Shown here piece after piece: positions 47,372 through 62,300 of a stretch of 64,000 bases of DNA; within the stretch, counting starts at the first letter, position 1, and every line of letters begins with the position of its first letter. The position numbers were made by a program, and so were the translations under genes. A model generated the notes under the pieces. It searched no databases and was not told the DNA's origin. It saw only the letters and a list, made by a program, of their open reading frames with translations. This DNA is from Saccoglossus kowalevskii (Eukaryota; Hemichordata; Enteropneusta; Harrimaniidae), in the NCBI RefSeq assembly GCF_000003605.2, contig NW_003156243.1:272198-336197 (forward strand). Direction: 5' to 3'.

Positions 47372-50300
47372 GACTCTGAAAAATGTTCTTACTTTCTTTA
47401 CTGATAGTGGCATCAATATCCTGTAGTCTCATTAGAATGTGAAAATATGCAAATCCTATTTGTGTATAACAGTTTTTGTCGCTTTCATTTGTATTTACCT
47501 GCAACAGAGAGTAAGATTGATTTTATGTTTTTTTAATCATACAAATTGTTTTAAGTTAATCTATTTGCAATAAAATAATTTTTGTTTTAATTATGGTGCT
47601 CACTATATTCTAAAAGAAAACATTTTTGTAGTTTTGCAGGTGTAAGTCAACAATTTATCGTTGAAATACTTCTGCAAGTGCACAAAAATTAATCTATGCT
47701 AAATAAAACTTGGGCATGAGTATTGCCATGATCTTCACCATCAAAATGGTTGTTGATATAAGTAATATAATTATAAATGCATTTGAATGCTTAACCACCA
47801 CGTTATCATCGCTCATATGTCATATGCTGCATTTGCTCTACATAAACTTTAGCATACAAAATGTTGACTTACAGCGAAAGATTTCTTGTAATAATCCACC
47901 ATTATTTCATGTATTACATCATTGTCTATTTTGTCCATGATTTCATTCGCAAATTCCGACCCTTCACGACTTTGTTCTTCTATCATCGACATAACGAGAT
48001 TAGCCATAACTAATTTAAGTTCATGTATCTAAATTGAAACAAGTTACTGATACTGTATCTACCTCAAACAGTTGTCTTGACTTCTTGACTAAAATTGTAA
48101 AAGTTGTGTTAAGTTTACTTTTACAGGTCAAACGGTCAAAAAATGAATCAGTAAACAGGAACATATCGGTCCTGGGACCAAACGCCCCTAGTGTATTTGT
48201 CACTAGCCGTCTTCTACACTATTTGTTGGGACGTTTTAAAAGTAGTACAAAGGACTGGCAGTGTCTAATAAATAAGAGCGATATTGACCCCCTGATCCAT
48301 GTAGTTTATGTTGTCATTAGCACTATTTGTCAGTAAATAGTAACCCAAATGAGGTAAGACATAAGTGTCAGCACTTGAAAAATGCGAATCTAGAGAGCAA
48401 AGTAGTGGGAAAGTGGTGCAAAGTGTTAAACTAGAGTGCCAAGTAGTGAAATAATGATGCAAAGTGTGAAACTGGAGTGCAAAGTAGTGAAATAGTGATG
48501 CAAAGTATAAAACCAGAGTGCAAGGTAGTGAAATAGTGGTGAAAAGTGTGAAACTAGAGGGCAAAGTAGTGGAATAGTGGTGCAAAGTGTGAAACTAGAG
48601 TGCAAAGTAGTGAAATAGTGATGCAAAGTGTTAAACTAANNNNNNNNNNNNNNNNNNNNNNNNNNNNNNNNNNNNNNNNNNNNNNNNNNNNNNNNNNNNN
48701 NNNNNNNNNNNNNNNNNNNNNNNNNNNNNNNNNNNNNNNNNNNNNNNNNNNNNNNNNNNNNNNNNNNNNNNNNNNNNNNNNNNNNNNNNNNNNNNNNNNN
48801 NNNNNNNNNNNNNNNNNNNNNNNNNNNNNNNNNNNNNNNNNNNNNNNNNNNNNNNNNNNNNNNNNNNNNNNNNNNNNNNNNNNNNNNNNNNNNNNNNNNN
48901 NNNNNNNNNNNNNNNNNNNNNNNNNNNNNNNNNNNNNNNNNNNNNNNNNNNNNNNNNNNNNNNNNNNNNNNNNNNNNNNNNNNNNNNNNNNNNNNNNNNN
49001 NNNNNNNNNNNNNNNNNNNNNNNNNNNNNNNNNNNNNNNNNNNNNNNNNNNNNNNNNNNNNNNNNNNNNNNNNNNNNNNNNNNNNNNNNNNNNNNNNNNN
49101 NNNNNNNNNNNNNNNNNNNNNNNNNNNNNNNNNNNNNNNNNNNNNNNNNNNNNNNNNNNNNNNNNNNNNNNNNNNNNNNNNNNNNNNNNNNNNNNNNNNN
49201 NNNATGTGAAACTAGAGTGCAAAGTAGTGGAATAGTGGTGCAAAGTTTGAAACCAGAGTGCAAAGTAGTGAAATAGTGATGCACAGTGTGAAACTAGAGT
49301 GCAAAGTGGTGCAAAATGTAAACTAGTCTGCAAAGTAATGTATAAGTGGTGCAAAGTGTGAAACTAGAGTGCAAAGTAGTGAAATAGTGATGCAAAGTGT
49401 GAAACTAGAGTGCAAAGTATTGGAATAGTGGTGCAAAGTGTTAAACTAGAGTGCAAAGTAGTGAAATAGTGATGCAAAGTGTGAAACTAGAGTGCAAAGT
49501 AGTGAATTAGTAGTGAAAAGTGTGAAACTAGAGTGCAAAGTAGTGGAATAGTGGTGCAAAGTGTGAAAATAAAGTGCAAAGTAGTGAAATAGTGATGCAA
49601 AGTGTTAAACTAGAGTCCAAAGTAGTGAAATAGTAATGCAAAGTGTTCATCTAAAGTGCACAGTACTGGGAAAGTGGTGCAAAGTGCGAATCTGGAGGGC
49701 AAAGTAGTAGCAAAGTGTGCTACAAACATTTTACAGCAGGGACGACCAAATTTTCGGGTTAATTTATGGTGTAATATTTCACTACTGAATATGCTCTATA
49801 GTTTGAAAAGTAGGTTTGGCATTCCAATTTCTTTCTGCAAACTTGAAACGGACAATGCAAACACATACACATAAGTGTATCATGTTTTTAGCTGCGTTCA
49901 ACAAACGCATAGTTCATTTTTTCTTTTACTGCGAGATCCTTCGTTATTCATAAAATCGAATGTAAAAACATAACAAGGTCATAGCGTCATAGCTGTGTTA
50001 AAACAACGCGTGGAATTCGTCAAAATATTCTTGGGGTAATTCTATTCTTATTAACGTGCTATGTATTTTTTATGATAGTTGATGTTTATGAAGTGAAGAT
50101 ATTTCAGCGCCATATTCCTCTCAGAATAGTATGTTTTTCGACAGTTAAATATATATATATAAAGAATGGAAAATCAAATCATTCGATTTTGCGACAGATG
50201 TTGGAACTGCACTAGAACACACAGAAACTCACATATTGGTGATAATGATGAGGAAGTGATATAACAAAACATTCAGTAAAATGATAATGAGTGCACAAAC

Positions 50301-53300
50301 TGAGAGGACCATACCAGTTGTTTGTGTTCTGATATCCTATTCTCTATGTTTGTATCTCGCAGAATAAAGTTGATAAGTTCTATAATCTTGTTATCAAACA
50401 TCACCATTGAGTTGGCAAGATTACCCTACAAAACAAAACGTGGTTATATATGTGGTCACAGAGCAGTTAAATAACATCGTTAAGAAACACGAATGTATGG
50501 CTACTAAGTATATAATTCCGTTGTGTAACTCACCGATGCAAACTCATTAAGTGTTGTGAATAGTTCTACAAGAAGTGCAATATTTGTGTCATCAAAATTA
50601 GCATATAGTATGTTCAGGAACATTGTTGTTTCTGCCACTATGTTAACACTAGTCATGTTATCGGGTTGATCTCTCAGATAGTTCTAAAATATAAAAACAA
50701 ATGTTATCTAAATGAATGTGAACGCGACATCGTACTACAATACGTACATTTATTTTTGTTATGGATGTGACTATATAAACATTAATTACCTGTTTATTCT
50801 GTACAACCATGCATATAAGTATATAAGTATGAGATGTTTACATACCAAGAATTTAAATGTACACATGTGTCTTGCACCATCGTCCTGCAATGCATGACTC
50901 ACTGTTAACCATGTCGGTACGAATTGATAATAATATAACGAATACTGCGGTAACTATACCTGTAAGCCTGTATGCTGTCCGTCGCACATTTGCCCTAGAG
51001 TTCTGAAGAGTAGTTCAATTAGGCCATCTTTTTTGAAATAATTCATTTTTTCTCGTTTTGGCTGATTCTGTATATAAAACAGTAAAACAGCATTAGACAG
51101 TGATTCAATACACATAAATTTGAAGTGATTTTAAATAGTGCAGTGAGTGTACAAGTACGCATTACATGTTATTTACAAACATTGAATTTGTTCTATATAT
51201 ATAATTTTTATATAGCAGAAATTACCGTGTCAAGCTATGGCCCTGACTACAACTAATAACCAGAAATATGAACAGGAAGAAGGATTTTGTTTACCATACC
51301 CACATTACCTTTTCATCACCGATATCTGGAGATACTTCGCTACTGTTAATTGTATCCATTTTCATTGCATTTCCTTCTGTGCTGTTCTGCGAGATTCGAA
51401 GACCATTAGCTGGTTTATCAGTTGAATTCTATAAATAAATAATTACATACATAGCGTATACATTATGTATTGTGAAGTATAATCCAAATTCATAGAGTAA
51501 CCGTAGTCAGGTGTAATATTCATATCGTGAATTCCTTTGAAATCTTATTCGGATTATCTGTAACTAAACACATATTCACATCTGAATCCCCACAATACTT
51601 GATATGGATAGTTTTGACTTGAATGTTCTGCCGTACGTAAAAGCTAAATAACATTCTCAGAGCAAATCCACTATGTATCCCTATATTAAAATACAAATAT
51701 TCAACTATGGGACGTATTTCATGACATGGGAGATATGAATTTTCTTGAGATACATGTATGTTTTAAACTATCAGCTCGGTCAAATTTGGGAAATTGTCAG
51801 TTATCCATTTGAGTTTTATGATCATTTTGTAACGCTATTGAATCACTTTCATATATGCGTGAGTTCGCACCGAATTACCGTGATACACACAGGTACACAT
51901 ACATGCTTGTTCACAGCAATAAACTACATGGATATGCATGTGCACTGCTTATGTTTATGGCAAGAAACTAAAATATGTATATTTTGTATACAAGCTGAGC
52001 TGACATGTTCACAAACCATCGTTATTATATATATAATCCACTCAGTTGCCTGAGTGCGAGCTCATCTTATAGCCTATGGTTTGTAGATAAGATAATGACT
52101 GATAAAATCCGAAACTGTCCGTGTTATTACTACTAAAAGAAGACATGGTTCATGTACAAGTGAGGCAAGCTGAATTCGAACTTGGCTGACACCCCAAACT
52201 AGATAATGATTTATCCAATTTTGACAATGATCTGATAACAATGACAAATGCTTGACATAGTGTAATATAGCAACATACTTTCTGTTTGAGTCAATCTCAA
52301 CAACAAAAACAACGGGAATATACGTTACCTTTCACCTATGTTAACACGCGAAAATTAAAAACGAAACGATAATTACTCACTTAACCTTGCTATAAACATA
52401 ATACATTATAGTACATACCGTAATAGATGTTGCTGTATTCGATTGCATTCTCAAATCCTCTTCCATTTTATTTCGCGCCTCAAGTTGACTGAAGAGTGCA
52501 CGTCTGGACAAAACAATGTGTATTATTATTAATAGTAACATTGCGTCACGCCTGTGTGTCGACACTTGGCATATCGCTGTTACTGGTATTTACATGACAC
52601 TCAGACTATATATATACTGCGTACAGTTAGTAACTGTGAAACATTAACTCCACTGATCGGTATCGCCGAGATGTAATCAAATTAAAGTGAAGGTGCCCAA
52701 TACACCTGGTAAATAATCTCATGAAAATGTATAAAAACGTAACAAGAACAATCTCAACTATTAATCGGGTGTTTTACGTTATCGCTCACACACACATATT
52801 GGTATACATACTTTTCTTTAATTGATATTTTAGATATATGCATTAAGTTCCTGGCCGCCATAAAAAAATGTTCTTCTCTTGAACGTCGAAAATAATTCTC
52901 AAGGCTGGTCTATAAAAGAAAATACAACCATATAATACAATACTATACACACAATCTACCCCCTCCAAATTGAAAGGCACTCGATTCAAAGGATGTGCAA
53001 ATTGCTAATCAATCACTTTCACACCATAGCCTAGAACTGCATTTTTTTCTGACAAAAGTAAATTAACAACTATATAAGTTTGTGAGTAAAGTAAAGTACG
53101 GTACATTACGGAACAGTAAAATACGTACGAAAGAGTAAAGCACGGCACAGTAAAGCACAGCACAGTAAAGCACAGTACATTACGGAACAGTAAAGTTCGG
53201 TACATTACGGAAAAGTAAAGCACAGTACGTACGGTACAGTAAAAACACGGTGCATTACGGAACAGTAAAGTTCGGTACATTACGGAAAAGTAAAACACAG

Positions 53301-56300
53301 TACGTACGGCACAGTAAAGTACGGTACATTACGGAACAGTAACGTACGGTACATTACGGTACAGTAAAGTACTGTACATTAGGACACAGTAAAGTATGGT
53401 ACATTAGGATACAGTAAAGTACGGTACATTACGGAACATTCAAGTACGGTACATTAGGATACAGTAATGTATGGTACATTAGGATACAGTAAAGTACGAT
53501 AGATTAGGATACAGTAAAGTATAGTACATTAGGATGCAGTAAAGTACGGTACATTGGATAAGGTTTAATACCTGTAAGCCGTGGGTGCCAACTTACCATG
53601 TAATAAGTTTGGTTGACGTCAGTACAGGAATACGGTCGTAAAATTCCTGCACAAACAGATCCGCATAGGTTGACAATATTTTATGTAAATATGTATATAT
53701 ATGTTTTAGTTTCCCTCAGCATCTGGCAGGGGGGATCGTAACCTCCGGTAGTGAGAACCAGTGTGACTGGCCTGCCCACAGAATGCTAAGGTTTTCATAG
53801 TAAAATTTATCAGTCACATCCGTTAATGTAATTTCGTTTTATTTATCCGTAAATCAAAAATCACATGAGGATACAGTAAAGTACGGTACATTACGGTACA
53901 GTAAAGTACGGTACATTATGATACAGTGAAGTACGGTACAGTAAAGTACGGTACATTAGGGTACAGTAGAACATGGTACATTACAGAACAGTAAAGCACG
54001 TTACATTAGGAACCAGCAAAGCACAGTAAAGTACGGTACATTAGAACACAGTAAATCACAATACAGTAAGGCACAGTAAATCACAGTATATTACGAACCA
54101 GTAAATCACAGTACATTACAAACCAGTAAATCACAGTACAATGCAAATAATGAAGTTGATAAATTACCTGAACTTGTACGTTGCCATTGAACAACATAGC
54201 TGAAAGAAAAGCTAACACCTCGTGTGACAATCTTTCACGCGTTCTTCCCAGTAATGGCAGGATTTGTAACATGGCGCCATGATTATCTAACTCATTTTGA
54301 ACAGATTCGATCTTCATTAGTCGACTGAAAAAGAGTGTGCAATTAATCGATGTGTTGTATTGCTGTCCATATGTACAGCAGTTCAATTACACTATACCTT
54401 ATGCGACATAGATGTAGTGAGTAGCACATGGGCGGGACATAAAAAAGATGTGATTTGTGATTATACTTTTAGATGCAACGCTTGAAAAATAAAAAGAATG
54501 ACTTGTATATATATCACCTACTCTGTGTGTTTTTTAGGATTTTCCTTCCAGTTATGCGGTAACTGACGTTCCTCGTTGTGGATCATCGCTCTAAGTATCT
54601 ATAACAAAATATACTCAGATAAAACCATGCAATAAAGAATTTTCGTTTTCGACATTGTACATTTTGTGTGCATTAAAATCATATTTATTAAATTTATTGT
54701 TCATAAATGAGTTGTGAACACACTATGTATTTCGTAATTTCATTTAGCTTCTCTTAGTCATAATTCAAGATAAAATGAAAGGTAAAAATAATAAAGAGAA
54801 TATAGCATATTATCTTTTTTTTCTGTTATATTCTTCTGTAATCGCTAATTGTTTTGCATATGGAATACATTCTTTATGAATTATTCTTAGTGTATTACTA
54901 GAATTCTTTTGTCAAAATACGTTGTTTTCAGGGTCCCCGCAAAAAAACGACAGAATTTTACAATGTCTTCAGTGTAATAAATATAAAAAATAATGAGGCA
55001 TAGACTACCAAATATGCATACAAATAATTGAATTTACCTGTAAGCTTTTGATATCCAATGCTTCCTGTTTCAGTCTCTCTTGTTCTGTTGATTTGGGATT
55101 GTTACAAGAAATCCTGACAGAAAACAAGAACATATACGGGCATTTACTATATAACTACTAGAAAAACGTAGCTGGGCCATAGAAACAAGTAAAATAAATT
55201 AATATCATTACAAAATTGCCGTAATTTAAATATTGTTTCTTACATGAGCCCTTCCATTAGTTTTTTTGCTCTTTGGTATTTGGGTTTTCTACTTTTATTT
55301 TTCAAGGCAGAGTGTGCTAAACTATTATCTGAAGTTGTTTTGTGCATGAAGCACTGAATATGTTCCTGGAATTCCGCCCCAAGTGGCAGCTCTTCTTCGC
55401 CACCTTTGTCATATTCTATAAATATAAACAAAACAAATGTAGTCAATGCTGGGCATTCCTTCATCATATTATTGAGTATTTAGAGAAAAGAATAAATCTG
55501 AATAATCTGTATTCGTAACGGTCTAGAGGAAATTCAATCCAAATACACGACTATGAACAAATGTAACTTCAATTGTTTGTCCCACGTGTAATTCATTATG
55601 AAGCTTTAATGTACTAATAATACAATATTGAATTTTTGATTCAATTATGTTTGATTTTCATACAACTAGATGGTTCGACCAGTGAAAACTAAGTGAAGTT
55701 TGGACAGCTTAAAACGTGATACTTGACATTTTGTTACTGAAGGCTATGTACCGAATTGAATGTGTAAAATAAACCATGCCGTGCGCTGGTGTTGGAATAT
55801 TTGATAAAAAGACGAGTTATTTTGATAAATGTCAAAAACATTTATGAACAAACTGGTGATTGAACGATATCACTGTATATTATATTATATTCAATTTCTC
55901 GATTAGAGTTAATTTGATGTTTACTCAATTGTGACCCAGAATGATGAATGGCGGGTGACACGTGTAAAGCATGGTAAGTTTATTCATTTCACAACACATT
56001 CATTGTTGAGTCTATGTAAAAAAAAAATTACCGATCTGATCACATTTTTTAAAGATATGATGCACTGGGATTAAACCGTTGTGAGACAGGTTAGTTTTAC
56101 CCTACTGAACATATTTGGAACATATTTAATATCTATCCTTCTCTCACCTCTTGTGTTATTGTTATTTGTTTTCAATTGTGCATCCACTGTATTTTCACCA
56201 ATGTAGCTTAACCTTAGGTTATTAGCGTAGTCATTCAAACAGTGATTGATATGTTCTTCTTCCCTGTACGTGTCTTGGTATTTCTAGAGGCAGATAATAT

Positions 56301-59300
56301 AATGAATTAACTCAAACATTGATAAATCCCATTATAGAAATGCATTATTGTCATTGATAGATGACGAGTTGTTAAAAGACAGAATGTGGTGCAGTTCAAT
56401 CTGATTAAAATCTGATAATATTATACGGCGTGAATTTATTTGTGTTATAATTTGCGCGATTACCACACACAGCAAATACATACCAAATTCAATAAGTGTA
56501 TGGTAAACATGAATATTGAGAACATATTTTTGTTTAAATGAGAAAAAAATAAGCCTAAACTACGATTTTATTTTAATCAGATTGGGTTTAGTTGAGACAA
56601 TTATTCAAAGCAATCATCTGCGCATGCGTGTCGTTGTTTACAAACATGCCTCTACCCAATTCCCTTTGCGTTTTTGCCGTACGTTGTTATCGCCGCCTAG
56701 ACTCAATTCCCGCGTGATGTGCAAGTGGCGATCCCTCCTCTTCTATGAAAAATCTTCAGTTATTAAAATGAAAATAGAAGGGAATCTTGATAACATTATA
56801 CTTAACAATATACCATTGCGACAATACTCAAACTAGTCATGTTCATTATGTTCTACAAATGCGTTACAAAAAATCGTCATTTATGACAAATGATTGTTAA
56901 GACGAATATTTAAATTCACTATGACAAAATGAATAGGATAGTGTACATATTTATTACCTGCTGAGCCACGCTCCTCGTATCGAATGTTTGATTTGCATAT
57001 CTAGCTAATTCCCCTTTCACCTTGAATCAGATAAAAAATTACATATTTTAAAGTTTGGTTTAAATGATTTATTACAAGTGGCCTTTAAAGCAATGGCGAC
57101 AACAGATAGATATGTCGAAAGAGAACAAAATCGTTGAAGATTCAGTAGGCCACGATCGACCGACACCTACAGAATTGCATACAGCCTGACGACAGTTGTG
57201 AAAGAGATGATCTTCCAAATTGCATATAGGCAAATGAGAACCTTTTAAACACAATGTGTCTATTTAAAAATAACCTGGTATGGTTTTCTAATATATCGCT
57301 TGGTGACAATTGATACTTATATACTTTATTCATGTACGGACTTAATGAATTCCTATAGACAAACTGATGAATTGCAAACATCGTCATTTGCCATGTCTAA
57401 ACTGTTTCAATATTCAGACCACCTACCGCAAGCTTGTTATCCAGTTCTGATTTATCTAACAACACCCTACTTGCTGACATCAGTATGTTGAAGTTTGTCA
57501 TATTTGTTATCATTGATATGCGAACTGTAGTCCTTACAAATTCCTGTAAATAATTTAAATAATCTTCACTAGCCAAATAAAATATCTTTATATATAATTA
57601 TATGTATGACTGATTTTTATTGCGATATTATGATCATACATGATTTGCACCTACCATAATAACCTCGGCAAGGTTGTTTACAACTTCTTGTTCATTACGG
57701 TGGTCGTAAACATCTAAATGACAAATCTGCTTAAAAAATATCTGAAAAAATATAATAAATTCTATTTCATTATTAATTGCAGGAAATACAAAATTGCGAG
57801 TCAATATATAATCATTGACTGTAAAGTTTTTCTTTTTTTAGAGATTGTAGTAACAATTTTAAAATTGATTGGATCAAACATAAGATTGACTAAGTGCACC
57901 ACCAAATAAATAGATTTAATTTCTCAAATAACGGAGAAATATTAATGCCGAGTGTAGTGTAGTGTAGTGTAGTGTAGTGTAGTGTAGTGTAGTGTAGTGT
58001 AGTGTAGTGTAGTGTAGTGTTGCGTCGTACATTACAGTGTAGCGCACTGTGACATGTCTCACCTGAATAATGGGAAATACTCCATCATACATATAATGCA
58101 ATGACACATCTACTTCCGATGGTATGTTCCTCAGTTGTTGTATTACTCTTCGCTCGTTATTGTCCATATATCTAGTAAGGTTTCTTATATCAATGATTAC
58201 GGTTTCCAGAAATAACCAAAACAATCTGAAATTAAAGTAATCAAACATGAGGTCAGTACAATCAAATTCAACACTAGTTACCTAGAAAGAAGTGCATAAC
58301 GCAAAACGGACATATATAGTTTGAAAAGTCTGCACGTCACACATCTTTAGAAATCCCATAGTAAATATTTAGATTTTTAACAGTTACTCACCGTTCGTGC
58401 ATTAGTTTTTCGGCGCCATCACCAGCTGTATTCATGTACACCCACAATGTAAACCTTGCAAATGGTTTCTTGATCTTATTGCTGATATTAGGATTGGACA
58501 ATATAGATAGCAACTCATCCAATGAAAAGATCGTTTGACAGATAGACTCAATGAATCTATTCTCACCCTAGTACACAAACACAAATGTACATTTATTTCA
58601 AGCCGGCAAAAAATAATTTTCAATCCCCAACGGAATTTCAAGTGTCCATAGTTCAGTAATTGTCTAATAGCGTTACATTTTTTGGACTTAATATCTTGAC
58701 ATGTGGTGTTTTATACTTGAAATGTGTGAAGCCTTCTTGAAAACATAATATAGATTAATAATATGACATGTCCAATTTAACACGTGGTGACGTATATGCC
58801 ATATTTATGAACTCTAAACAATTATACCTTTGTATATTAATTAATTTACCGTTTAACCCACATAAAATCAGCACATACAGAAACACGTAATAAGTGTATA
58901 AGAGTAGACGTTTTTCGATTTCTACGCCGTGAACAAATGTACGGGCCAATAATAGTCATTTTTTTGCACAATTTGAAATTTTAACATTTTAGTATTAGAT
59001 GTATTGGGATATGTTTAACAGTGTCCGCGTTTCTTAAGTTAGCCTTAGCTTCCGTATATCGCTATATGGTATGACTTCTTTCTAGTTTATATTCTATTTA
59101 AAGGTGTTCCGCATTGAAATTTAGGTCATCTTGTTAATTGTATCCATTACTAACAGCAAATTATAATTAAAGGTAACATACCTCTGCACACGTGGCTAAT
59201 AAATCTACCAATGCTGACATAAAGATCAAATCAGGGCTTCTTTCATCAGCACGTAGAACTTTTTCTCTGTAATGAAGGAAATGCTCGATTCATCTCTATG

Positions 59301-62300
59301 TAGGTGAGGATTTTTTTATTTTCATCTGCGTACGACCGATGGTCACAAAAGCCGTGTCCAGTTCATAAAGAAGTTATTATAATATGGCTCCATTATAAAA
59401 ATAATATGTAAGTAGGGACTGTGTGCCAGTATAAATCTAAAATAAGAATGTTCACCCAAATATCGTCGACCGTATAGGTAATTTTTACCAGTATGGGTAA
59501 TACGAGATTATTTAATTTTTCATTATACCTTTCTTCCTGGGTTGTGTCTATGATAGATGCAACATCGGATCTGTACTGCATAAAAAATTTCATCACGTAG
59601 ATTTGATTGCGTTTTATTGGTAAGTTCAGTTCTTCAACCTGTCATTGAGTACATCGTAAAACGTAAATAAACATAATGATTACAAGAATCTCATCGCAAA
59701 ATATACATATAACCTTATTTTATCTTATCTTCTTGCATATTACTCCATTAAATATTCATTAAATATTCCATTCTGTTTATTAATTAAATAAACAGTTTTA
59801 GCTATTTTTAATAGTTATTTAGGACTACGATTACCAAATATTATCTTCTATATATCATACCTTGACAAGAGCGCTCAGTAGCTCAAGGAACTCAGGGGTC
59901 TCATTTCTATATTGAGAGACAAGATGCATTATCTTCCCGACTTGTTGGATTTTGATTTTAAAACATGCTGTTTTGTTACCAGTAAACACCTACGAAAATT
60001 TAAGATATAGAAAAAACAATATGTATTTACGACTTTGAATAGTTTTAAATGGGTTTGTGTGTATGTATGCAAATATGGAAATATTTATTATAAGAGTTCG
60101 TACGCTTAGAGTATGTTTACATAGTGTATATCTTTACGCTTAGACTTTCTTTCTCATAATTCAATCTACAAGAGCAATATACAACGTGCTTTATTATAGA
60201 AATAATGTGAATATGGTGGAGAATACACAACTCCGTGTTATACGTGATTTAAATCGTATATGTGATGCAAATTAACAAATGTGGATATAGTATAGACTGG
60301 CAACAATGTATTTGTATCACCTCTGTAAAAGCCTTTGCCATTTCAGCTTCAGCACCTTTGACATCTAGTAAAATATCCAATCTGTCAAACATACTTTTTT
60401 GCACAATTTCATTTCCTCTGTGAATAGAAAGAAAACATAATGATCCTTATTGAGGTAATGCCAATTTACTATCTACAATTATTTGCCTTTATCATGTATC
60501 ACCTACAGCCAACGTCCTGACTCCAGAAATGGGGTTGGTGGTGATGTCAGTGTGTTTTAGCAATTGGCAATGAACTATACTGTTAATGGTTGCATCTACA
60601 TTGATGTGGACTTATCGGACCTTTCACAATCTTACAATATGCTATGCGGCCGTTATCATGAAAAACAACTTTCATTAGAAAATAGTTCTTCTTTTAACTT
60701 AAAAAGTCCAATGTGCCATCTAGGTATTAATTAGTTTATATTGATTGGATTCATTTGGGTAGAATTTTAAATCTAATTCCACCCGAAGAATTGTAACCGA
60801 ATTGTTAATCCAGTTCCTAGCAATTAGGTACAAAAATAGAGTATCCTTCCAACAATCAGTACTCTCATTTACGTGCAATCAACTGAGAAAATAATTTACC
60901 TGGCCATGCGTTGTAAGCATAAAAACGCTTTCTTGATGATTTCTTGTAATGATTTGTTATATTTATATTCCTAATGAGAATATTAATGAAATCATATTAA
61001 ATATCTTATCTCATAAAATTACTAAGATATGTTCACCATATAATTAAATAAAGTTAATATTCATTCACATTCTCCCCATAGATATTCATACAATCTCCTA
61101 AATTAAGTTCGTACATGTCAACAAATATAATATCCATAGTCAATATTTAGGAATCATATTTTTCGAGATTTGGACTATAAAAGAAAACTCACTGCATTCA
61201 ATCCATTAGCCAAGATGTCAAACATGTCATCCAGAACACCACTATTGTAGAAAATAGTTTGGTTCATAGAATGAGGCTCTTCTGGTCCACCATCTAAGGA
61301 ACAACAACTATCGAAAAACATAAAAATAAGTTATATGATGCCATTAGACAAACAGAATCAATGTTTTAATCTGAATAATTGAATAATAACATACACTTGC
61401 CTAATAAAGAAATCTAAAATTTCCCCCATTGTTTGACATTGTTCTCTGTTCATCTTAATAGCAGAAAGTCTCCTGAGTACAGGCAACTTTTCTTCACATT
61501 CTTTAAAAACCTTGACTGAAGTATCTGTCAGCAACAGCTGAATGACAGAAAAAATAAATTTACACAGAATAAAGTATGTACGAAAATCTATCAGATGGTA
61601 GTTGATGCAATTGTAGATTTAAAAATAACATCATGCACTTCCAGTATTTACAATATTCATAGCACAAATCATCAACCTGACAAAAAATAAAATAAAAATA
61701 ATCTCTCACCTGAGCTTGAACAGCCCGATTAAATAGATTTGAATACGATGAATATCGTCGATTTATCAAATACAGTGATTTTTGTACCATCTTATCATAC
61801 TTATGGTTTGACAAGTCCTACAAAATCAGTAAAATATGAGTTATTTTTAGAAATAATAAAAGATGCGATCCAATGCGATTCAATGACAGTATACTTACAA
61901 GTAATATTTCAGTTAATTTATCTTCTTTGAAATAAACAGTTCTTTCAAATATATCTGTCAAATGCTCGACCGTAGCGCTGGAAAAATAAAAACAAATAAC
62001 TTCGCACACAATGATCTCGAACATTACTAAAGAAAACCAAATCAAAAAACTAGGAAAAGAGTTGATTTTATGTTGAATTTTACGCGTGTTATTCCAACTT
62101 ACTGTGTGTCAGTGCCATGTACTTGCTTGAACTGTACAATACATTTCTCCAATCTTTCATTGAAACGAAAATTGAAGAATAAATCCACAATTTCCAGTGC
62201 CCTGTGAAAATGTAATTACTGAATATATGCACTAATGTTTATCGGTCCCAGCCTTATATACTTTTCACACATTAGCAGTTCAATCAATGTATATAAAGTG

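Noticed and set aside
48554-49354. Long minus-strand open frame
   Set aside because: It consists of minisatellite and runs through the N gap.
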